Shown in pieces: positions 15,652-24,397 of a stretch of 64,000 bases of DNA; position 1 is the first letter of the stretch; the number at the start of each line of letters is the position of its first letter. This DNA is from Bermanella sp034110565 (GTDB lineage: Bacteria; Pseudomonadota; Gammaproteobacteria; Pseudomonadales; Oceanobacteraceae). Below the pieces are notes generated by a model. It did not search any database. It was not told the DNA's origin and was given only the letters and a program-made list of their open reading frames with translations. Position numbers and translations under genes: made by a program. The stretch covers positions 1-64,000 of the forward strand of contig JAWUYY010000029.1 of assembly GCA_034110565.1 (NCBI GenBank), written 5' to 3'.

Positions 15652-16281
15652 ATGAAAGATCTTCTGGCCACCCAGGATCAATCGGTCCTAATGTCAGGCC
15701 TAGTGCCAATGGTAGTTGAACAAACTGCCCGTGGTGAGCGCTCGTATGATATATATTCACGCTTATTAAAAGAGCGAGTCATTTTCTTAGTCGGACAAGT
15801 GGAAGACCACATGGCCAATTTAGTAGTGGCCCAGTTATTATTTTTAGAAGCAGAAAACCCAGAGAAAGATATACAGCTGTATATTAATTCGCCAGGCGGT
15901 TCTGTGACAGCTGGTATGTCTATTTACGACACCATGCAATTCATTAAGCCTAACGTAAATACTATTTGCATTGGTCAGGCTTGCAGCATGGGTGCATTTT
16001 TATTGACTGCAGGCGAAGCTGGTAAACGTTACTGTTTGCCAAATAGCCGAGTGATGATTCACCAGCCAAGTGGTGGTGCACAGGGGCAGGCAACTGACAT
16101 CCTGATTCACGCTGAAAATATTAAAGACACCAAAGAACGCTTAAATCGAATCTTAGCCAAGCACAGTGGTCGTACTTATGAAGAAGTTGCTGCAGATACA
16201 GAGCGTGACAACTTTATGAGTGCCGAGCAAGCGCTTGAATACGGCTTGATTGATGAAATATTAGAAAAACGTCCTAGCTAA
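15652..16281 (+). CDS. clpP: ATP-dependent Clp protease proteolytic subunit
   Basis: Serine peptidase forming the double-heptamer chamber used by ClpX. 209 residues. The catalytic serine is in GQACSMGAFLL (near 111) and the histidine in VMIHQPSGG (near 136). The N-terminal propeptide region (LVPMVVEQTARGERSYDIYSR) is normal. GGAG precedes ATG at 15652. clpX follows after 93 bp that hold an inverted repeat. Confidence 0.98.
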   Translation: MKDLLATQDQSVLMSGLVPMVVEQTARGERSYDIYSRLLKERVIFLVGQVEDHMANLVVAQLLFLEAENPEKDIQLYINSPGGSVTAGMSIYDTMQFIKPNVNTICIGQACSMGAFLLTAGEAGKRYCLPNSRVMIHQPSGGAQGQATDILIHAENIKDTKERLNRILAKHSGRTYEEVAADTERDNFMSAEQALEYGLIDEILEKRPS

Positions 16282-16291
16282 AAGACTAAAT

Positions 16292-16331
16292 ATTGACAAA
16301 ATAAGCAGTTAAGCTTGAATTTTTTGTCAAT
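16292..16331. repeat. Inverted repeat in the clpP-clpX gap
   Basis: ATTGACAAAA (16292-16301) and TTTTGTCAAT (16322-16331) are perfect 10-bp inverted copies around a 20-bp loop. The left arm contains TTGACA, a consensus -35 box. It could be a stem in the clpPX transcript (processing or stability) or an operator for an internal clpX promoter. There is no T-run, so it is not a simple terminator. Confidence 0.5.
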
Positions 16332-16374
16332 AAGCAACATCTTTAGACAATTGCTGTAGATATGAGGAAGTCGA

Positions 16375-17661
16375 ATGAGCGACGAATCAAACAATAAAGA
16401 CGACAAGGGCAAGCTGCTTTACTGCTCTTTTTGCGGAAAGAGCCAGCACGAAGTTCGTAAGCTGATAGCGGGTCCGAGCGTCTTTATTTGTGATGAATGT
16501 GTCGATCTTTGTAACGACATTATTCGTGAAGAGGTTCAAGAGAGTCAGGGTGAAGCACCATCTGATCGCTTGCCAACCCCTAAAGAAATTAAAGAGACCC
16601 TTGATGAATATGTCATTGGTCAAGAGCGGGCAAAAATTGTTCTATCGGTTGCTGTTTACAATCACTATAAGCGTTTGCGCCATGGTGAAGGTAAAAAAGG
16701 ACTTACGGAGCTAACTAAAAGCAATATCTTGTTAATAGGCCCAACTGGTAGTGGTAAAACATTACTGGCAGAGACCTTGGCTCGCATGCTTAATGTGCCG
16801 TTCACCATTGCAGATGCTACCACTCTTACTGAGGCTGGCTATGTAGGTGAAGACGTTGAGAATATTATTCAAAAGCTTTTACAGAAATGCGATTACGATG
16901 TAGATAAGGCCCAGCGTGGTATTGTTTATATTGATGAGATCGATAAGATTTCACGCAAATCAGATAACCCATCCATTACACGTGATGTAAGTGGAGAGGG
17001 TGTTCAGCAAGCGCTTTTGAAATTAATCGAAGGCACGGTTGCATCGGTCCCTCCTCAGGGTGGACGTAAGCATCCGCAGCAAGAGTTTTTGCAAGTTGAT
17101 ACTGGCAATATACTTTTCATTTGTGGCGGTGCATTTGCTGGTCTTGATCAAATTATTCGTGATCGTACAGAAAAAAGTGGTATTGGTTTCAACGCAATAG
17201 TGAAAGCAAAGGATGATACAAAATCCGTTGGTTCATTATTGAAAAACGTAGAGCCATTGGATCTAGTGAAATACGGTTTGATCCCTGAATTTATCGGACG
17301 CTTGCCTGTTGTGGCAACACTTGATGAATTAGATGAGGCCGCACTGATCCAAATACTGGTTGAGCCTAAAAATGCATTGGTTAAACAGTATCAAGCGCTA
17401 TTTGAGATGGAAGACGTTGAACTCGAGTTTCGTGATGCTGCGCTATCAGCTGTGGCAAACAAAGCCATGGAGCGTAAAACAGGTGCTCGTGGCCTAAGAT
17501 CTATCATGGAAGGCATATTGCTAGATAGTATGTATAAAATTCCATCAGAAGATCATGTTTCAAAGGTCGTTATTGATGAGTCAGTTATTAATGGCGATAG
17601 TGAACCGTTGTTTATTTATGAGTCAACTGAGAGTGCGAAGGTCGCACCAGATGATGCATAA
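16375..17661 (+). CDS. clpX: Clp protease ATPase subunit ClpX
   Basis: AAA+ unfoldase that selects substrates for ClpP. The N-terminal zinc-binding domain has Cys17, Cys20, Cys39 and Cys42. Walker A is GPTGSGKT at 122-129, Walker B IVYIDEIDK near 185. The SGIGF loop (near 263-267) that docks on ClpP is present. 428 residues is normal length. GAGGAAG precedes the ATG. Confidence 0.98.
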   Translation: MSDESNNKDDKGKLLYCSFCGKSQHEVRKLIAGPSVFICDECVDLCNDIIREEVQESQGEAPSDRLPTPKEIKETLDEYVIGQERAKIVLSVAVYNHYKRLRHGEGKKGLTELTKSNILLIGPTGSGKTLLAETLARMLNVPFTIADATTLTEAGYVGEDVENIIQKLLQKCDYDVDKAQRGIVYIDEIDKISRKSDNPSITRDVSGEGVQQALLKLIEGTVASVPPQGGRKHPQQEFLQVDTGNILFICGGAFAGLDQIIRDRTEKSGIGFNAIVKAKDDTKSVGSLLKNVEPLDLVKYGLIPEFIGRLPVVATLDELDEAALIQILVEPKNALVKQYQALFEMEDVELEFRDAALSAVANKAMERKTGARGLRSIMEGILLDSMYKIPSEDHVSKVVIDESVINGDSEPLFIYESTESAKVAPDDA

Positions 17662-17670
17662 GATGAATTA

Positions 17671-17694
17671 AGGGGCCAATCGGCCCCTTTTTTT
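17671..17694 (+). terminator. Rho-independent terminator after clpX
   Basis: AGGGGCC / GGCCCCT stem (671-677 with 682-688), AATC loop, then seven T residues. It separates clpX from lon. Confidence 0.9.
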
Positions 17695-17704
17695 ATGATT
17701 TAGT

Positions 17705-17733
17705 CTTGTATTCTATTTGTTTTGTCCCCATCT
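17705..17733 (+). promoter_or_regulatory. Sigma-32-type heat-shock promoter of lon
   Basis: CTTGTA at 17705-17710, 15 bp, then CCCCATCT at 17726-17733. The -10 element is a full match to the CCCCATnT heat-shock consensus and the -35 differs from CTTGAA by one base. It lies 41 bp upstream of the lon start, after the clpX terminator. E. coli lon is also RpoH-dependent. Confidence 0.7.
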
Positions 17734-17773
17734 TAAGCCTATGTTCAGTGCACTGCTCAGCACAAGGTAATTT

Positions 17774-20164
17774 ATGACAACAGAAACGTTTCCAGTACTA
17801 CCTCTTCGCGATGTAGTCGTATATCCCCATATGGTCATCCCTTTATTTGTAGGGCGCGATAAGTCTATTAAGGCTTTAGAGTCTGCAATGGATGGAGGGA
17901 AAAAGATCCTTTTGGTTGCACAAAAGAATGCAACCACAGATGAACCTACCGAAAGTGATATCTATCAAGTTGGTACCGTTGCTAGCGTCCTACAGCTTTT
18001 AAAGCTACCTGATGGGACAGTAAAGGTGCTAGTAGAGGGCCTGTATCGCTGTGAGGTGACAAAATTCCACGAGGGTGATGACTTTTACCAAGCAGATGCC
18101 TCTCTTCTTGAAATTGAGTTACTTGTTGATCGAGAGCAGGCCGTGCTGATTAAGGCTGTAACTCAACAGTTTGATCAATTTGTTCAGATGAGCAAGAAAG
18201 TGCCTAGTGAAGTTCTCGCTTCAATTGAAAGTATTGAAGAGGCTGGCCGCCTAGCGGATACAATTTCTGCCCATCTATCTCTAAAGTTAGATGAAAAACA
18301 AGCTATCTTAGAGATGGTCTCGGAGCGTGAACGCTTAGAGCACTTGATGGCATTGATTGAGTCGGAAGTGGATTTGCTGGATATAGAAAAGCGTATTCGC
18401 GGTCGCGTTAAAAAGCAGATGGAGAAAAGTCAGCGCGAGTATTATTTGAATGAGCAAATGAAAGCCATTCAAAAAGAATTAGGTGATATGGATGATGTCC
18501 CTAATGAACTAGAAGATTTGCAAAATAAAATCATTGAATCAGGCATGCCTAAAGAGGCGAAAGAAAAAGCCGATTCAGAATTAAATAAATTAAAAATGAT
18601 GTCTCCAATGTCAGCTGAGGCATCTGTTGTTCGCGGCTATCTAGATTGGATGATTGGCGTTCCTTGGAAAAGTAAAAGTAAAACCCGTAGTAATATTGAT
18701 CTAGCAGAAGATATCTTGAATGAAGATCACTTTGGTCTAGATGAAGTAAAAGAACGCATCCTTGAGTATCTCGCGGTACAAAAGCGTGTTAAAAAATCCA
18801 CGGGGAATATTTTATGTCTGGTTGGTCCTCCTGGTGTTGGTAAGACATCATTAGGGCGTTCAATTGCGAAAGCGACTAATCGTAAATATGTTCGCATGGC
18901 TTTAGGTGGCGTACGAGATGAGGCTGAAATTCGTGGGCACCGTCGTACATACATAGGCTCAATGCCGGGTAAGCTCATTCAAAAAATAAATAAAGTTGGC
19001 GTGAAAAATCCACTTTTCTTATTAGATGAAATAGACAAAATGGGTATGGATCATCGCGGTGACCCAGCCAGTGCATTGCTTGAAGTACTGGATCCGGAGC
19101 AAAATAGTACATTTAGTGATCACTATCTTGAAGTAGACTTTGATTTATCAGAGGTTATGTTTGTTTGTACGGCAAACAGTATGAATATTCCTGCGCCATT
19201 ATTGGATCGAATGGAAATTATACGCATTCCAGGTTATACCGAAGATGAAAAAGTGAGTATTTGTGCGCGTTATCTTTTACCCAAGCAAATGAAAAGTAAC
19301 GGCGTGAAAGAATCTGAACTGCAGTTATCTAAAGATACGTTACGCTACGTTGTTCGTCACTACACAAAAGAAGCAGGTGTTCGTGGTTTAGAACGTGAAA
19401 TGGCTAAAATTTGTCGTAAGATAGTGAAAGAAAACGTAATGGCAAAAGGCGAAGCGCTTAATAGTGAAATTAAGCCTGAGCAGATTGAAGACTACCTAGG
19501 TGTGCAGAAATTCCATTATGGTTTAGCTGAAGAAGACGATCAAGTTGGCCAAGTAACTGGACTTGCTTGGACGTCTGTTGGGGGGGAAACGTTAACCATA
19601 GAATCTGCAATATCAATGGGTAAAGGTCGCGTCATAAAAACAGGCTCTCTAGGAGATGTAATGCAGGAGTCCATCCAAGCAGCTCTGACCGTAGTGAAAA
19701 GCCGCTCTGAAGGTCTTGGGCTGCCTCATGACTTCTTTGAGACCCATGACTTACACATTCATGTTCCGGAGGGTGCAACACCCAAGGATGGCCCGAGTGC
19801 CGGTGTTGGTATGGTGACTGCTTTAATGTCAGTTATTACCAATACTAAGGTGCGTTCTGATGTGGCAATGACAGGTGAAGTTACCTTGCGTGGTAAAGTT
19901 CTGCCAATTGGTGGCTTGAAAGAAAAATTACTCGCGGCACATCGCGGTGGAATCAAAACTGTCCTGATTCCAGATGAAAATGAACGAGACTTGAAAGAAA
20001 TTCCGGATAATATCAAACAAGAGCTTGAGATTATTCCTGTTAAATGGGTTGATGAGGTGCTTGATGTGGCTTTAACCGGAAATCTTGAAAAAAATGTTGC
20101 TTCAGTTATTGAAAAGGAAGCCGCAACCCAGCAAAATCAGCAGGGTCGATTGAGTACTCATTAA
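17774..20164 (+). CDS. lon: ATP-dependent protease La
   Basis: Cytoplasmic AAA+ serine protease degrading misfolded and regulatory proteins. 796 residues: LAN substrate domain (about 5-195), coiled region, AAA+ domain with GPPGVGKT near 351-358, and a C-terminal peptidase domain with the catalytic serine in PKDGPSAGVGM (near 676) and lysine in GGLKEK (near 719). If SulA-like is the division inhibitor, Lon would be expected to degrade it, as in E. coli. Confidence 0.98.
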   Translation: MTTETFPVLPLRDVVVYPHMVIPLFVGRDKSIKALESAMDGGKKILLVAQKNATTDEPTESDIYQVGTVASVLQLLKLPDGTVKVLVEGLYRCEVTKFHEGDDFYQADASLLEIELLVDREQAVLIKAVTQQFDQFVQMSKKVPSEVLASIESIEEAGRLADTISAHLSLKLDEKQAILEMVSERERLEHLMALIESEVDLLDIEKRIRGRVKKQMEKSQREYYLNEQMKAIQKELGDMDDVPNELEDLQNKIIESGMPKEAKEKADSELNKLKMMSPMSAEASVVRGYLDWMIGVPWKSKSKTRSNIDLAEDILNEDHFGLDEVKERILEYLAVQKRVKKSTGNILCLVGPPGVGKTSLGRSIAKATNRKYVRMALGGVRDEAEIRGHRRTYIGSMPGKLIQKINKVGVKNPLFLLDEIDKMGMDHRGDPASALLEVLDPEQNSTFSDHYLEVDFDLSEVMFVCTANSMNIPAPLLDRMEIIRIPGYTEDEKVSICARYLLPKQMKSNGVKESELQLSKDTLRYVVRHYTKEAGVRGLEREMAKICRKIVKENVMAKGEALNSEIKPEQIEDYLGVQKFHYGLAEEDDQVGQVTGLAWTSVGGETLTIESAISMGKGRVIKTGSLGDVMQESIQAALTVVKSRSEGLGLPHDFFETHDLHIHVPEGATPKDGPSAGVGMVTALMSVITNTKVRSDVAMTGEVTLRGKVLPIGGLKEKLLAAHRGGIKTVLIPDENERDLKEIPDNIKQELEIIPVKWVDEVLDVALTGNLEKNVASVIEKEAATQQNQQGRLSTH

Positions 20165-20184
20165 TATAAAAATCAACTAAGCGG

Positions 20185-20212
20185 TTGACACTCGGCTTAG
20201 CGCTGGTATACC
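20185..20212 (+). promoter_or_regulatory. Sigma-70 promoter of hupB
   Basis: TTGACA (20185-20190), 16-bp spacer, TATACC (20207-20212), about 88 bp before the hupB start. It lies 20 bp after the lon stop, giving HU its own strong promoter. Confidence 0.7.
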
Positions 20213-20299
20213 TTTCAACGTTCTATCTAGGTCTATGCTACAGCGCTTAGCGATACCAGTTTACATCTATAATAACCAATCTCGGTAAAGGGGATACGT

Positions 20300-20572
20300 G
20301 TGAATAAATCTGAATTAATTGATGCAATTGCTGCTTCTGCAGACATTCCAAAAGCAGCCGCAGGCCGCGCTTTGGATGCAACTGTGGATGCAATTACAAA
20401 TGCATTAAAAGAAGGTGACCAAGTAGTTTTAGTTGGTTTTGGTACTTTTGCGGTCAAAGAGCGCGCAGCTCGTACTGGTCGCAACCCACAAACTGGCGAG
20501 CCAATTCAAATTGCTGCTGCTAAAGTGCCTGGTTTCAAGCCAGGTAAAGCATTGAAAGATGCGGTAAACTAA
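20300..20572 (+). CDS. hupB: DNA-binding protein HU-beta
   Basis: A 90-residue histone-like protein that bends DNA non-specifically. The arm signature GRNPQTGEPIQIAA and FKPGK are intact. The start is GTG at 20300 after AAAGGGG. The gene has its own promoter and a terminator after it, consistent with high expression. Confidence 0.97.
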   Translation: MNKSELIDAIAASADIPKAAAGRALDATVDAITNALKEGDQVVLVGFGTFAVKERAARTGRNPQTGEPIQIAAAKVPGFKPGKALKDAVN

Positions 20573-20621
20573 AAAATTACTCAATGGCAGTCTAGGCTGT
20601 TAAATATTGAGTATCAAAAAG

Positions 20622-20646
20622 GCGCATCTCCTTGGTGCGCTTTTTT
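20622..20646 (+). terminator. Rho-independent terminator after hupB
   Basis: GCGCATC (622-628) pairs with GGTGCGC (634-640), one G-U pair, TCCTT loop, then TTTTTT. Confidence 0.85.
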
Positions 20647-20688
20647 GTTATCTAGTCAAAAGAATTCTAAGAAAGGTAGATTGTTTCC

Positions 20689-22527
20689 ATGCTGCAGGCT
20701 ATTCGAGATGGTTCCAAAGGTGTTACTGCTAAAATAATAGTAGGTCTTATAATTTTGACGTTTGCGTTATTTGGTATCGAGAGCATTGTTGCTCTTGGCG
20801 GCGGTGATGACGCACCTGCCGAAGTAAACGGCGAAGAGATAAGCGAGTTTCAAGTTCAGCAAATGGTTGAAATGCAAAAACGTCGCCTACAGGCTCAATT
20901 TGGCGAAAATTTTGACCCTTCAATGATAAAAGATGAAATGCTGCGTGATTCCGCTGTAGAAAGCTTGATCAATGAAGCGTTATTGAAGCAAGCGGCTATT
21001 GCATCAGGTGTATATTTTTCTGACGCAGCAATCGATAAATTAATTCTTCAATCTCCCGAGTTTCAAATTGGTGGGAAGTTCGATCGTGATCGTTACGACT
21101 TAGTTCTAAGAAGTGCAGGTTTCACTCGCAGCACTTATCGTGAACTTTTGCGCACTTCGCTATCCACCCAACAAGCTCAAAGCGCATGGCAGGCCACTAG
21201 CTTTGCTACACCTTATGAAGCTAAGTTGGCCGCAAAATTAGAAGCGCAGACACGTGACTTTTCATTTGTTGAATTCTCTCTAAATGACATGAAAAATAAT
21301 GTAATTGTTTCTGATGAAGAGATAGCTGCTTTTTATAAGGGAAATTCAGCGCAATTCATGACATTAGATAAAGTTAGTATTAAATATATTGAATTAAAAC
21401 GTGATGATTTAGCGAGAAATATCAGTGTCACTGAAGATGAAATTGCTGAACGCTACAGTGAGATGGAAGCGCAGGCTAATAGCAAAAAAGAATACCGTGC
21501 GGCGCATATTTTATTGCTAGCGAACGACGAAGCTGCACAAGGCACTATGTTGGAAATAAAAGAGAAGCTAACCTCGGGTGAATCATTCGAAGAGTTGGCT
21601 AAAAAATACTCTGAAGATGATACATCAAAATATGCCGGTGGTGATCTAGGGTTTGCAAGTGATGAAATTTATGAAGATGCGTTTGCACAAACACTAACCA
21701 ATCTTAAAAAAGATCAAGTGTCTGAAGTTGTTGAAACTCGTGACGGTCTACATCTGATCAAGTTACTTGATGTGCGAGAGCCTGAAGTCGCGTCTTTATC
21801 TGAATTAAAAGATTCGATTGAAACAGCACTACGTCAAGAAGCGGTTCAAGTGGAATATCTTGAAGCCCTTGAAACGTTAAAAGATGAAGCTTTTTCGTCA
21901 ACAGATATTAATGTGCCAGCGAGATCACTTAATTTAACTATTAAGACTCAGGGTCCATTCTCTGAAGCTGGCGGCGCAGGTATCGCTCAAAATCGTCAGG
22001 TTGTTATGGCTGCATTCTCTGATGTTGTGTTAAATGATGGCGCAAATAGTGAAGTGATAGAGTTATCCGACGGGCATGCACTGGTTTTACACTTAAATGA
22101 ATTCATTGAGTCTAAAGTGAAGCCTTTAGCTGAAGTGAGTGATCAAATTAAATCTAAATTAGTTAATCGTAAAGCCACTGAGCAACTCGCTGAAGAGGCG
22201 ACACAAGCACTTGCTAAAGCAAAAGAGGATAACTTCTCTGCTAGCTGGACAACAGAAAAATCAAAAACTCGTAGCTATACAGGTGTAGACGCGGGACTAA
22301 TTAGTAAAGTGTTCGCTATGTCTCTGAAAGATTCTAAGCCGACATTTGAAATTGTGACCACACAGAGTGGAAATCAGACTTTATTACGCTTAGATGCTGT
22401 TGAGCGTGATGTGAAAGCCATTGAGACGGATGATGAGCTACAAAAAGTAAGTCGCGCCAAGTCTTACAATGAATTTAAAGCGTACTACCAGTATCAATTA
22501 GATAGTGCTGACATTGATAAAAGTTAA
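20689..22527 (+). CDS. ppiD: Periplasmic folding chaperone PpiD
   Basis: An inner-membrane anchored SurA-like chaperone facing the periplasm, helping newly exported outer-membrane proteins. 612 residues: one N-terminal membrane helix (about 16-36, IIVGLIILTFALFGIESIV), a SurA_N-like helical region (about 40-200), then a parvulin domain (about 265-360) with RAAHILL and GGDLGF motifs. PpiD of E. coli is 623 residues. Position after hupB matches Pseudomonas and enterics. Confidence 0.95.
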   Translation: MLQAIRDGSKGVTAKIIVGLIILTFALFGIESIVALGGGDDAPAEVNGEEISEFQVQQMVEMQKRRLQAQFGENFDPSMIKDEMLRDSAVESLINEALLKQAAIASGVYFSDAAIDKLILQSPEFQIGGKFDRDRYDLVLRSAGFTRSTYRELLRTSLSTQQAQSAWQATSFATPYEAKLAAKLEAQTRDFSFVEFSLNDMKNNVIVSDEEIAAFYKGNSAQFMTLDKVSIKYIELKRDDLARNISVTEDEIAERYSEMEAQANSKKEYRAAHILLLANDEAAQGTMLEIKEKLTSGESFEELAKKYSEDDTSKYAGGDLGFASDEIYEDAFAQTLTNLKKDQVSEVVETRDGLHLIKLLDVREPEVASLSELKDSIETALRQEAVQVEYLEALETLKDEAFSSTDINVPARSLNLTIKTQGPFSEAGGAGIAQNRQVVMAAFSDVVLNDGANSEVIELSDGHALVLHLNEFIESKVKPLAEVSDQIKSKLVNRKATEQLAEEATQALAKAKEDNFSASWTTEKSKTRSYTGVDAGLISKVFAMSLKDSKPTFEIVTTQSGNQTLLRLDAVERDVKAIETDDELQKVSRAKSYNEFKAYYQYQLDSADIDKS

Positions 22528-22544
22528 TTTTAAAAATAAAGCAG

Positions 22545-22580
22545 ACAATAAAAAAGGGCCTAACGGCCCTTTTTTATTGT
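22545..22580. terminator. Bidirectional terminator between ppiD and fabI
   Basis: A perfect 16-bp stem (545-560 with 565-580) with a TAAC loop. The A-run and T-run arms allow termination of both convergent transcripts. Confidence 0.92.
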
Positions 22581-22603
22581 CTCTCATAAGTGCAGGCCCA
22601 ATA

Positions 22604-23398
22604 TTATTGATCCTGCATTTCAGCTGAGGAGATAGCACAGGTGTTAAAGCCTGCATCCACATACATGATTTCACCTGTTACGCCGCTAGATAGATCAGAG
22701 GCTAAAAACATGGCCGCATTCCCCACTTCTTCGATAGTGATGTTTCGTCGTAATGGTGAACGCTGCTCGTTGTCTTTTAACATTTTGCGAAAGCTTTTAA
22801 TGCCCGCCGCAGCAAGGGTTTTAATGGGCCCTGCACTGATAGCATTGACTCTGACCCCCTTAGGCCCAAGATTACTCGCTAAGTAGCGCACACCGGCTTC
22901 TAGGCTCGCCTTGGCCATGCCCATAACATTATAATTAGGTAGGGTCTGAGTCGATCCATGGTAAGTAAGAGTCAATACAGATGCTGTATCACTAAATATA
23001 TCTTTGAATGCAGATGTTAGGGCTACAAAACTATAGCTACTAATGTCATGAGCAATTTTAAAGCCCTCACGAGTCGATACATCTATCATGTCGCCTTCTA
23101 GCTCATGACCTGGAGCAAAACCAACTGAGTGAACAAGAACATCAAGCTTCTGCCAGTGTTTAGATACACTATGTTTAAGGCTTTCTATTTCATCGTCACT
23201 GGCCACATCGCAAGGAAATACCAGTTGACTGCCAAATTCCTCAGCAAAACCTTCTACGCGACTTTTAAGTTTTTCATTTTGATAAGTAAAGGCAAGTTCT
23301 GCGCCTTGCTCATGGAAGCTTTTGGCAATGCCGTAGGCAATAGATCGCTTGCTGGCAATGCCTACAATTAATGCCGTTTTTCCGCTTAGTAGTCCCAT
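22604..23398 (-). CDS. fabI: Enoyl-[acyl-carrier-protein] reductase (NADH)
   Basis: Catalyses the last reduction of each fatty-acid elongation cycle. The 264 residues start MGLLSGKTALIVGIASKRS, the usual FabI opening; ATG at 23398 is chosen over an upstream in-frame TTG at 23410. The Y-x6-K catalytic pair is in YNVMGMAK (near 153-160). The start lies 13 bp inside the end of the upstream ATPase gene, so fabI is translationally coupled to the peptide transporter operon. Order mltD-transporter-fabI matches P. aeruginosa PA1812-PA1806 (from memory). Confidence 0.96.
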   Translation of the reverse strand: MGLLSGKTALIVGIASKRSIAYGIAKSFHEQGAELAFTYQNEKLKSRVEGFAEEFGSQLVFPCDVASDDEIESLKHSVSKHWQKLDVLVHSVGFAPGHELEGDMIDVSTREGFKIAHDISSYSFVALTSAFKDIFSDTASVLTLTYHGSTQTLPNYNVMGMAKASLEAGVRYLASNLGPKGVRVNAISAGPIKTLAAAGIKSFRKMLKDNEQRSPLRRNITIEEVGNAAMFLASDLSSGVTGEIMYVDAGFNTCAISSAEMQDQ

Positions 23399-24396
23399 GG
23401 TGATTCCCAATTCTCAAAAGATTGCTGATGATAGTGGCAAGCCACCTGATGGTCTTGACTGTCCGTAACAATTAATTGTGGTCGTGTATTATGGCATTCA
23501 GGTTTCACCATTGGACAGCGAGTGCTAAAACGGCAGCCGTCCGGTGGATTAATAGGTGAGGGCAGCTCACCTTGGATTCTTCGTTTGCTTTTTTGGACGC
23601 TAGGGTCCGGGGTTGGAATTGCATCCAGCAAGAGCTGTGTATACGGATGACGAGGGTGCTTAAATAGATCATCGCTGCTTGCCGTTTCAACTATAGAGCC
23701 CAGGTACATCACACTGATACGATCTGAAATATGCTTAACAACCGCTAAATCGTGGGCAATAAATAGAATCGCTAGGTTCATTTTACGCTGCAGGTCATTA
23801 AGTAGATTAATGATTTGAGATTGAACTGAGACATCTAGTGCCGAAACAGGCTCGTCACAGATTAATAGGTCGGGCTCTAGTGCAATTGCACGAGCAATGC
23901 CGATTCGCTGACGTTGCCCCCCTGAAAACTCATGAGGATATTTATCAATCGCATGCTCAGGTAAGCCTACTGTCTTGAGTAGATGCGTTACCTTTGCTTC
24001 TCTTTGCTCTGTGCTGAGATTGGTATGAATAATAAAAGGTTCTTGTAAAATACTTCCTATGGTGTGCCTGGGGTTTAAGGACTCATATGGATCTTGAAAC
24101 ACATACTGTATCTTTGGTCTTATTGGGCGAAGGCTTTTTTGGCTTAATTGGGTTAAGTTTTCGCCTTTGAAATAGACATTACCGGCGGAAGCCTCATAAA
24201 GGCGGGCAATTGTTTTTGCCAGCGTACTTTTGCCACACCCGGACTCACCTACAATCCCTAGTGTCTCGCCCGGTTTAATAAATAAATCAACATTGTCCAC
24301 CGCACGCAGATGCTGTTTAGGTGCGAACCAGCTGGTTTTTTTGACGGGGAAAAATTTCGATAAACCCGAAACACACAGTAAATGATTGGCTGACAT
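23386..24396 (-). CDS. Peptide ABC transporter ATPase (OppF/DppF-like)
   Basis: A 336-residue ABC ATPase: Walker A GESGCGKST near 50-58, signature FSGGQRQR near 155, Walker B LLICDEP near 178, and the C-terminal oligopeptide extension with cysteines (CRFSTRCPMVKPEC). It corresponds to the second half of the double ATPase YejF. Together with the preceding ATPase, two permeases and a binding protein it forms a complete importer for peptides (in E. coli YejABEF imports microcin C and small peptides). The ATPase halves are separate genes here. Confidence 0.92.
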   Translation of the reverse strand: MSANHLLCVSGLSKFFPVKKTSWFAPKQHLRAVDNVDLFIKPGETLGIVGESGCGKSTLAKTIARLYEASAGNVYFKGENLTQLSQKSLRPIRPKIQYVFQDPYESLNPRHTIGSILQEPFIIHTNLSTEQREAKVTHLLKTVGLPEHAIDKYPHEFSGGQRQRIGIARAIALEPDLLICDEPVSALDVSVQSQIINLLNDLQRKMNLAILFIAHDLAVVKHISDRISVMYLGSIVETASSDDLFKHPRHPYTQLLLDAIPTPDPSVQKSKRRIQGELPSPINPPDGCRFSTRCPMVKPECHNTRPQLIVTDSQDHQVACHYHQQSFENWESPWDY

Positions 24397-24397
24397 A

